DNA of 22,444 nt from JAVHLK01 sp043806215. GTDB lineage: Bacteria > Desulfobacterota > Desulfomonilia > Desulfomonilales > Desulfomonilaceae. Positions 16,131-21,738 of the stretch are shown piece by piece (position 1 is the first letter of the stretch; each line of letters opens with the position of its first letter). A model generated the notes under the pieces. That model did no database searches, was not told the origin of the DNA, and saw only the letters and a list, made by a program, of their open reading frames with translations. Position numbers and translations under genes: made by a program. Location: contig JAZDHD010000392.1 in NCBI GenBank assembly GCA_043806215.1, forward strand, positions 1 through 22,444, read 5' to 3'.

Positions 16131-16159
16131 TTTATACGGCCCCGCCAGTAAGTTGTCAA
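16131..16159 (-). promoter_or_regulatory. Consensus promoter of the MerR-like gene
   Basis: On the minus strand TTGACA (16154-16159), a 17-base spacer and TATAAA (16131-16136) form a near-perfect sigma-70 promoter. The expected start site (16123-16125) coincides with the ATG at 16123. Confidence 0.85.
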
Positions 16160-16232
16160 TACTAAAATCACGTCGTTTGTCTTTTTTTTTCGCGATTGGA
16201 AATGGCGAGTGATGCAGGTTTGTCGGTTCCGG

Positions 16233-17117
16233 TCAGTCGGCCTTCTCGTCGGACGTTTCAGACTTTTCAAAACTCAGGCGCGGTTTGCCGAGAAAGTGCC
16301 ACAAAGCAGTGTCCAGAGCCTTGCTGAGACTCAACCCCTTGTCCTTCCGCCATTCTTGGAAGCGCTCCTCAAGTGATTTGTCAACCGTCCCGGCGATCTT
16401 GACGCGCTCCGCAGGTGATATCTTGCGGCCTTTTCCACCGTCGATTTTCGTAGGCTCCGGAGGAAGGTCTTCACCGGATATCTGAAAAGTCGGAAGGGTC
16501 TGCTCTTCCATGATGCTCCTTACTTCGGTCTGAATGATCTGAATAATCTGACGTTGCCAGTGTGCGGGTAGTGGCTCGTTGTCAGACCTGTCTGACAGTT
16601 CGGATAAGACGGTCTGCCCGTCAGATATTTCGGACAAGTCAGAAGCTCCGGACGGCCTTGGTGCCATGCTACTCTTGTCAGACAATTCGGAGATATCAGA
16701 TAAGACCGGCCTCTTTTCAGATGTCTCGGAAACTTCAGGCAGCCGGTCATTCTCGTCAGATGTTTCCGATTCTTCAGACAAAGAGACGGCCTCGGCCGAG
16801 AGTTCGGAGATTTCAGACTGTTCGGAGACATCAGAAATATCAGCGGCGGCGGACACACAATCTGATTGTTCAGAAGTGTCTGAAACCTTGTCCTCCGTGA
16901 TACCGTCATCTGATCTGTCAGACATGTCTGAAGACGGTGAGTCCTTCTTTGCCCTTTGGAGCCGCGCAGCTACGGCCCTCACAGTGAAAGCCTTCCCTCT
17001 TTGGTTGAAGAGCCCTTCGGTATTTAGCGTGTCGGCAATCTCTTTGGCCGTTTTGCCTTCGGCCTCAAGCTCCTGTATCCTCTGCGTCGCCGTCATCTTG
17101 CTTTCTGTCGCATCCAT
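16233..17117 (-). CDS. HTH - Ser/Asp triad repeat - ribbon-helix-helix fusion protein
   Basis: This 294-residue protein has three parts. Residues 10-56 are an HTH-like region (IQELEAEGKTAKEIADTLN, EGLFNQRGKAFTV) that closely resembles the C-terminal end of the serine recombinase upstream. Residues 63-180 contain eight triads of the form (S-D/E-x)3, such as SDMSDRSDD and LSDISELSDK, separated by 4-10 residues; this part is very acidic and surely disordered. Residues 236-277 look like a ribbon-helix-helix DNA-binding domain (VKIAGTVDKSLEERFQEW, then SLSKALDTALWHFLG). I know of no protein with this architecture. DNA-binding at two sites with a spacer is inferred. The ATG at 17117 has GAGAGG upstream and overlaps the preceding gene by 53 bp. 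Confidence 0.75.
   Translation of the reverse strand: MDATESKMTATQRIQELEAEGKTAKEIADTLNTEGLFNQRGKAFTVRAVAARLQRAKKDSPSSDMSDRSDDGITEDKVSDTSEQSDCVSAAADISDVSEQSEISELSAEAVSLSEESETSDENDRLPEVSETSEKRPVLSDISELSDKSSMAPRPSGASDLSEISDGQTVLSELSDRSDNEPLPAHWQRQIIQIIQTEVRSIMEEQTLPTFQISGEDLPPEPTKIDGGKGRKISPAERVKIAGTVDKSLEERFQEWRKDKGLSLSKALDTALWHFLGKPRLSFEKSETSDEKAD
16582..16931. repeat. 9-bp periodic TCNGA array in eight clusters
   Basis: Twenty-four TCNGA pentamers lie in eight clusters, with exactly 9 bp between neighbours inside a cluster (for example 16582/16591/16600 and 16804/16813/16822/16831). Clusters start 39, 48 or 57 bp apart. One further pair lies at 16249/16258. They encode the Ser-Asp/Glu triads. 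Because TC-N-GA is self-complementary, perfect palindromes arise: TCAGACATGTCTGA at 16918-16931, TGTCAGAC-CT-GTCTGACA at 16580-16597 and TTCAGA-N4-TCTGAA at 16869-16884. Confidence 0.9.
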
Positions 17118-17277
17118 CGGCCTGTTCCTCTCTTACTTCGGCTTCCAGGAAATCCCGGAAGCGTTCCCGTTCCGCTGCATTCATTGCCCTGAGATCTTCC
17201 ACGAGCGCCCGGAATTCGGGCTCTTGGCGAAGGGCCTCGATTGCCTCTTGGTCGTTTTTGAAACGTCTTTTCATCAT
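17065..17277 (-). CDS. 70-residue hypothetical protein between recombinase and triad protein
   Basis: This is a small, charged, mainly helical protein. A basic start (MMKRRFKND) leads into a Glu/Arg/Leu-rich segment (residues 11-50) that may form a coiled coil, and then an acidic, flexible end. I do not recognise it. Its ATG overlaps the recombinase stop as ATGA, so its synthesis is coupled to that of the recombinase. Its 3' end overlaps the triad-protein gene by 53 bp. The tight three-gene arrangement suggests a common task. The function is open. Confidence 0.65.
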   Translation of the reverse strand: MMKRRFKNDQEAIEALRQEPEFRALVEDLRAMNAAERERFRDFLEAEVREEQADGCDRKQDDGDAEDTGA

Positions 17278-17948
17278 GCCGCCTTCAATATTCTGATGAT
17301 CTGAGTTTCCTGAAAACAGGTGCCCTTCCGGGTAAAGATCCCTTCCCCGGTGAGAGCTTTGGCTACTCTCCGGTAAGAGTATCCTTTCGCCCGTAGCTCG
17401 TTCATACGCTCAATGGCCCTCTGTTCCGCCGGGTTCGGAACCAACCTGTCACCGTCCACGGTGAATCCATAGGGGACACTTCCGCCGGTCTTCTCGCCTT
17501 TTGCCCGCTTCGTTGCAAGGGCGGCCGCTGTCCGCTCGGAAATCAAATTCCTTTCCATCTCGGCCAAAGAAGCGGTCAACGTGAAGAAGAATCGGCCAAG
17601 CGCGGTTTGTGTGTCCAGTTTCTCAGTTATCGAATGGAGTGCTACACCCGCCTTGTCCAGTGTCTCGGCGAGGTTCAGAGTTTCAATCGTGTTTCTGGCA
17701 AGCCTGTCGAGCTTGTAGGCGACCACGGCATTGATCCGCTTTCCCTTGACCAAGTGTAACACGGCTTGAATCCCAGGACGTGCCTTGATGCTCTTCCCTG
17801 AGATTCCCGGATCGCCGAAAATTCCGACAAGGGTGAGGTCGTTCAATTGGCAATATTGCCGGATCTTGGTCATCTGCATTTCGAGCGAGATCCCCCCTCT
17901 ACTTTGCTCTTCCGTTGAGACTCTGATGTATCCGACGGCTTTCTTCAT
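17274..17948 (-). CDS. Serine recombinase of the resolvase/invertase family
   Basis: This 224-residue recombinase has the full catalytic domain: GYIRVSTEEQS with nucleophile Ser11 and Arg9, GISGKSIKARPGI near 48-60, YKLDRLARN with the active Arg pair near 82-85, and ERNLISERT leading into helix E near 132-140. The short C-terminal part (about 155-222) carries a recombinase-type HTH (MNELRAKGYSYRRVAKALT, EGIFTRKG). It could resolve replicated dimers, invert DNA or act on the element's own copies; no paired sites have been proven. The ATG at 17948 has GAGGGG at 8 bases. An in-frame ATG at 17981 has no good ribosome site and lies near the promoter. Confidence 0.93.
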   Translation of the reverse strand: MKKAVGYIRVSTEEQSRGGISLEMQMTKIRQYCQLNDLTLVGIFGDPGISGKSIKARPGIQAVLHLVKGKRINAVVAYKLDRLARNTIETLNLAETLDKAGVALHSITEKLDTQTALGRFFFTLTASLAEMERNLISERTAAALATKRAKGEKTGGSVPYGFTVDGDRLVPNPAEQRAIERMNELRAKGYSYRRVAKALTGEGIFTRKGTCFQETQIIRILKAA

Positions 17949-17969
17949 GGTGACACCCCTCTTTTCTGA

Positions 17970-17998
17970 ACTATCTGACATTAAGCTCGTCGTGTCAA
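17970..17998 (-). promoter_or_regulatory. Promoter of the serine recombinase operon
   Basis: On the minus strand TTGACA (17993-17998), a 17-base spacer and GATAGT (17970-17975) precede the ATG at 17948 and its GAGGGG site. Pairs of TCNGA at 9-bp distance flank it at 17965/17974, 18008/18017 and 18065/18074. Confidence 0.6.
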
Positions 17999-18912
17999 GT
18001 AAAAAGTTCAGATACTTCTGAAAATAGTTGTAAGCCGCGACACTGCTTACTGTTTTCCGACACTTCAGACAGTTCAGATGCACACACTTCGGTCGATGTG
18101 TGTTTGTTTCGAGGGGGGCGGATCGTGCTACGCGGTCGGTCATCCTCTCCAATAGAGGGATACCTTGACATAGAGGGCATCCTCTCTCTTCCGAGTCAGA
18201 TCCGCCGTGGCGAGATTTCTTCCGTTACTGGGCAGCGGATTCATCCCCCCGGGCAAATCTTCAGCAAGACAGGGCACACGAATTTCGGGTATCTGACAGA
18301 GTTCTCCAGGGATGCGTCGCTGAAGCGTTCACCGCGAAATCTGACGGCCGTTCGGCGTCGAGCAAGGGGAAGGGTAGGCAGAACCTAGATTCGCGGAGAA
18401 TCGACCTCCCGACGGTAGGGGCGCATTCCTAGAGAAGGTCCGCCCTACCCCCCCGGGGCGGGGTCCCCAGGCCCACCCCATGATATTATCATTGCTGGGG
18501 CCTCCTAAACTCGTTTCTGCACGCCGGGTATTTTTTCCGAAAATGGGATGCCACGCTGCGGCGCTCCGGTAACACACCAGCTTTCGCCCCGCTTGGCGAA
18601 GTGCTTTGCAATAACCGTGCCACAGAAGAGTCAGAGAGGATGGGTATAAGACAGACTTATACCTCGGTCTACCCTCTCATTTGTTTGGCTGGTAATCGTC
18701 ACAACGGTTGTTCATTGATTCCAGCATAATGCGTAGAATTCCTTATCATGATGGTCAGTTATACCTGTTGCTGATTCCTGAGAAACAGTATAACCCATTG
18801 GAATCACGATGCCACGTGTCCCGGGCAGGGGGCGGGGGAGCATGGGTATTACTGGGTAATATCGCAAGGGTCCTTTAAGGACCGCGGCCATAGGGCTTGA
18901 CATAGGTTCGGT

Positions 18913-18934
18913 TTTTGCGCACAATTTGCGCACA
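18913..18934. promoter_or_regulatory. Right integrase-arm candidate sites
   Basis: This 22-bp sequence with two tandem TTGCGCACA units is identical and in the same orientation to 10768-10789. It lies 103 bp inside attR. See the left copy for the reasoning. Confidence 0.7.
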
Positions 18935-18940
18935 AATTTC

Positions 18941-18975
18941 CGGATTCTGACGGATTGAAACGGATTCAGTCGGAT
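18941..18975. repeat. Four CGGAT repeats at exact 10-bp spacing
   Basis: CGGAT occurs at 18941, 18951, 18961 and 18971, the first three as CGGATT. The 10-bp period puts all copies on one face of the helix. Their place between the arm-type sites and attR is where excisionase sites lie in lambda-like att regions. Confidence 0.6.
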
Positions 18976-19037
18976 CGTCGGGCATTGAAATGGTTAAGGA
19001 TTCGGAACAAGTTATTGATTTGGTTACGAGCAATACG

Positions 19038-19086
19038 GCCTTCACACGGCAGGGGTCGGAGGTTCAAATCCTCTCCCGCCTACCAA
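19038..19086 (+). repeat. attR: right 49-bp attachment repeat (tRNA-Val 3' part)
   Basis: This is an exact copy of 10665-10713. The 5' half of a tRNA is absent, so it is an attachment site and not a second tRNA gene. It forms the junction between the intact element and the remnant of an older one. Confidence 0.92.
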
Positions 19087-19101
19087 GAAAATCAAGTAGT
19101 T

Positions 19102-19129
19102 AGACCGGCCGACACCCGGTCTTTTTTTT
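19102..19129 (+). terminator. Intrinsic terminator next to attR
   Basis: AGACCGG (19102-19108) and CCGGTCT (19116-19122) form a perfect 7-bp stem followed by eight T. It has the same position relative to the att repeat as the terminator at 10729-10755. It probably ended the tRNA transcript before the younger element inserted. Confidence 0.85.
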
Positions 19130-19130
19130 G

Positions 19131-19162
19131 CCTTGACACATTTTGTGGCATTTTTGTGCCAC
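19131..19162. promoter_or_regulatory. Possible arm sites of the older element
   Basis: TTTTGTGGCA and TTTTGTGCCA occur in tandem just beyond the terminator, at the place where the intact element has its TTGCGCACA repeats. The sequence differs, which would fit an integrase with a different arm specificity. Confidence 0.35.
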
Positions 19163-19684
19163 GGTATGAGTTTGCCCGCCACCGGTGCGCCCAAATTGCC
19201 GTCGCGCCATTGTCCGCTTCCAAAGCGTAGATTGCACGCAAAAGCTCATCAGTGCTGATGTAACCGTATCTGTCATTGACCAATTTCCCCTTGAACCAAT
19301 GGCCAAGGATTGACTCCGCTATCACGGGGTCCATGCCGGATCTTCTGGCGTTTGCTCGCCACATGTGGCGAAGGTCATGGAAGTGCGGTATTTGCTCGAA
19401 CCCGAGCTTCGTGATTTGTCGCCGCCACGGATTCTTGCAGCCTTCGAGATACGGGCCTTAGTCCCTTCCCGTCGTTTACCAGGAACACGTGGTCGCTCTT
19501 CAGACTCGTCACCTTGAGACATTCTTCCAAGATCGGTATCAGTTCCAATCGAACCGGAACGCGTTTCCAGTCGGCCTCTTTGCAGTCTTCGGATGCCGAC
19601 ATGATAAGCCGTGGGGAGAGTTTTACGCTGTCCCGTTTCATGCCGAGAATTTCACCTCGGCGGAGGCCGGTGTAATAAGCAACC

Positions 19685-20056
19685 TTGGACATGGACGCGA
19701 CCCTGGTGGAGACCTTCAAGAAGGCTGCTTTCTACTGCTACAAGAAATTCAAGGCATACATGAAGGAAGATCTTGCCGGGGGGCAGCTTCCTTCCCAGTC
19801 GTTCGGAGCGAATGCCGCATGGCGGCAGATGATGATTCTTGCGTTCAACGTCAATGCAGCCATGAAGCGCCTGGTGTTGGGGGAGACCTGGGTGAATCGC
19901 CGTATGAAGGCGGTACGCTTCTGGCTGATTAACCTGCCTGGCCGCATACATAACCGTGGCAGGCAGCTCTTCGTTCGGCTTGCAGGGGGGCATCCGTCGA
20001 ACGAGATACTCTTTGAAGCACGAAGGAGGATGCTTTGCCTTTGCGATTCGGGCTAA
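19685..20056 (+). pseudogene. Internally deleted IS1380-family transposase remnant
   Basis: This 123-residue frame joins two separate parts of an IS1380-type DDE transposase. Residues 1-26 (LDMDATLVE, then YCYKKFKAYM) correspond to the middle of the protein, including a catalytic Asp. From KEDLAGGQLPS and GANAAWRQMM onward (about residue 27-123), with MKAVRFWLINLPGRI, it matches the C-terminal end. The N-terminal third and the stretch between these parts are absent. Its left edge is the break point of the integrase pseudogene. Beyond the stop a 9-bp inverted repeat, GATTCGGGC (20045-20053) and GCCCGAATC (20131-20139), may belong to the IS end. No terminal repeat was identified at the left. 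Confidence 0.85.
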
Positions 20057-20529
20057 CACTGAGCACGGGGGGCGAAGTGGCTTTTGGAGGGGCTGAGACG
20101 AGCCAAGGGGGATAGCTCGTTCAGAAACATGCCCGAATCGGGGGGAGACATATACGTTTTCCTATGACCTGCCACACGACCCAATTTCGCGGTCACACGT
20201 CTGCAGAATTACCCGGCATCTCGTCCATCGAGGATGCCCACGGGGATGTCGTCAGAGTGGACCGTGGATTATGGCGAAACTCCGTGCTTGACAATGAAGA
20301 CTCAACCTGCTTAGCCTGAATTTGGACGGGTATTGCGACAGCGCGGCCGCCTGTGTCTACCGGAACTCTTTCGGAAACATTTTTCGCCAAATGCGACAAG
20401 ACACCGGTTGTCCGGTAGCGATGAGTGAATTCCGTGCCAAGCCGGTCGTTGTGGGATGGAGGTTTTCAAGGTCGTGAGTGCAAAGACCTTCCGTCAAGTA
20501 TCCGTTTCCCTGCAGTCGGGAGGATTTCG
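20057..20529. other. Intergenic DNA between IS remnant and cyclase gene
   Basis: The first 80 bases probably still belong to the IS end. The remainder shows no gene I can support; a 68-residue minus-strand frame at 20193-20399 has no recognisable feature. The right end of the older integrative element is not visible as an att copy here. Confidence 0.5.
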
Positions 20530-21627
20530 ATGAGTCCGCGAGGCGTTAAACGTAAGCTGGCCGCAGTGGTTCACGCTGATGTCAAAGGCTACAGTGCCCT
20601 TATGGGCGTTGACGAAGAGGGTACCGTCCGAATGTTGGCTGCTTACCGAGACGTGTTGATCAGGCTGATTGAACTTTACGGAGGACGCCTGGTGGACACG
20701 GCCGGTGACGGTTTCCTCTGCGAGTTCGCCAGTGCGGTGAATGCCGTGGAATTTGCCGTGGAGTTTCAGCAGGAAATCGATGTTCGAAACTCCGAGCTTC
20801 CTGAAGATAAACGTATGGCGTTTCGTCTGGGCATCAATGTCGGCGACGTAATTGAAGAAGACGGCCAGATCTACGGGGATGGTGTGAATATTGCCGCACG
20901 CCTGGAGGGGGTGGCAGAGGCGGGTGGTATCTGTATCTCAGGGACCGTTTACGATCAGATCAGGAACAAGATGGACCTTGGGTACCAGTCTCTGGGTGAA
21001 CAGTCCGTCAAGAACATCGCTCATCCGGTAAGGGCCTTCAAAGTCAAGATGGGATCGAAAGGTCAAGAGGCCGAAAAGCAGCCGGCAACGCGCGTTAAGC
21101 GCAAACCGAAACCGGGTTGGCTGGTTCCGCTTGTTGTTACGGTAATCGTGGGTGTCGGAGCCGTCGGTGTCTGGCTCCATGTACGAAATCCCGACCGAGA
21201 GGCCGTAAAATCGATCTCCGATAAGAGCAAAGCTCCCGAATCAAAACCTGCCGCCACTCCCGAAGATGCTTCTGAATCAACTCCCGCTGCACCGGCCGGG
21301 GCCCCGCCTGGCGCACAAGCCTCCTCGGAAGAAGTCCGGGAGGCTGCTCTTCTCATGGGGCGGATGACCAAGGAAGCGAATGCCGAGGCACGGCAAATAC
21401 TTGAAAGAATCCTTGAACGACATCCAAACTCCGTGCGAGTGCATCGAATGCTGGGCGCGACTCATTTCAAGGATAGCCGCATGGGATGGACGGAATCTCC
21501 CGAGGACTCCCTGAGAAAAGCCCGAGAATTTCGACGCAAGGCAGACAACCTCATGGACCAGGGAGAAGGGAAAGCGATGGCAGGCCCCGGCGGATTGGGA
21601 AATCCACAACCCGACAATCGTAAATGA
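20530..21627 (+). CDS. Membrane-anchored class III nucleotidyl cyclase-like protein with shortened TPR tail
   Basis: This 365-residue protein begins with a class III cyclase domain (about 8-172). The metal-binding Asp residues are Asp17 (HADVKGYS) and Asp60 (GDGF), and the transition-state residues Asn120 and Arg124 lie in YGDGVNIAARLE. The usual base-selecting Lys is Asp56 (VDTAGDG) and the partner Asp is Gln113, so substrate choice may be altered. A basic linker, one membrane helix (about 197-217) and a Pro/Ala-rich stretch follow. Then come one or two TPR-like units (about 275-345: LLMGRMTKEANAEARQILE, LGATHFKDSRMGWTESPEDS). Relatives continue with more TPRs, while this one ends in a short Gly/Pro-rich tail. 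The ATG at 20530 has GGGAGGA upstream; the longer frame from 20425 does not. Confidence 0.9.
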   Translation: MSPRGVKRKLAAVVHADVKGYSALMGVDEEGTVRMLAAYRDVLIRLIELYGGRLVDTAGDGFLCEFASAVNAVEFAVEFQQEIDVRNSELPEDKRMAFRLGINVGDVIEEDGQIYGDGVNIAARLEGVAEAGGICISGTVYDQIRNKMDLGYQSLGEQSVKNIAHPVRAFKVKMGSKGQEAEKQPATRVKRKPKPGWLVPLVVTVIVGVGAVGVWLHVRNPDREAVKSISDKSKAPESKPAATPEDASESTPAAPAGAPPGAQASSEEVREAALLMGRMTKEANAEARQILERILERHPNSVRVHRMLGATHFKDSRMGWTESPEDSLRKAREFRRKADNLMDQGEGKAMAGPGGLGNPQPDNRK

Positions 21628-21738
21628 TTATTGGTTGTCCGGGGACGCAGCTACGTCTTCGTGACAGCGATTGACCGTGCTGATCACGGCTACCCTATTG
21701 CTATTACGAGACCCGCGCACAAAGTGCCGATTTTTTGC

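Larger units (their letters stand above)
17999..19037. other. Non-coding right end of the element with dyads and repeats
   Basis: No gene is supportable across this kilobase. It holds TCNGA pairs near the recombinase promoter, including TTCAGA-N4-TCTGAA at 18007-18022. Repeated AGAGGG motifs lie at 18142-18180. Three TATAC-type dyads follow: GGTATAAG-N5-CTTATACC at 18643-18663, GTTATAC-N23-GTATAAC at 18758-18794, and GTATTAC-N3-GTAATAT at 18846-18862. Arm-type repeats (18913-18934) and phased CGGAT repeats (18941-18975) complete it. It may contain recombinase sites, operators and the right att arm. Confidence 0.6.
10665..19086. mobile_element. 8.4-kb integrative element at tRNA-Val
   Basis: The element is bounded by two identical 49-bp copies of the tRNA 3' part in direct orientation (10665-10713 and 19038-19086). 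Excision would release 8,373 bp. It carries an integrase next to the tRNA end, an excisionase, a DnaB helicase, an initiator with internal iterons, several regulators and a serine recombinase, all on the minus strand. Integrase-arm candidate repeats lie just inside both ends. No virion, lysis or conjugation genes are seen, which suggests a phage satellite or a self-replicating integrative element. With intact ends and an intact integrase it could still be mobile. An older relative sits to its right in tandem. Confidence 0.9.
19092..19684 (-). pseudogene. Truncated, frameshifted integrase of a second element
   Basis: This remnant is homologous to the catalytic half of the intact integrase. The part near 19460-19684 encodes AYYTGLRRGEILGMKRD and RVPVRLELIPILEECLKV. 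After a single-base frameshift near 19445-19460 the other frame continues with NPWRRQITKLGFEQIPHFHD, LRHMWRANARRSG, GHWFKGK and the nucleophile motif NDRYGYIS. The N-terminal half is missing; the sequence breaks at the IS1380 remnant at about 19684. It has the same orientation and distance to the att repeat as the intact integrase. It therefore represents an older element inserted at the same tRNA before the present one. Confidence 0.9.

Noticed and set aside
16579..16931. CRISPR array
   Set aside because: The short periodic motif is only 5 bp at 9-bp steps and lies in a coding frame; there are no repeat-spacer units of CRISPR size and no cas genes.
18098..18933. Several 70-96-codon frames in the right end of the element
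   Set aside because: They run through dyads and repeats, are not conserved families that I recognise, and lack ribosome sites.
19038..19086. Second tRNA-Val gene
   Set aside because: Only the part from the anticodon stem to CCA is present; the acceptor 5' strand and the D arm are absent. It is the right attachment site.
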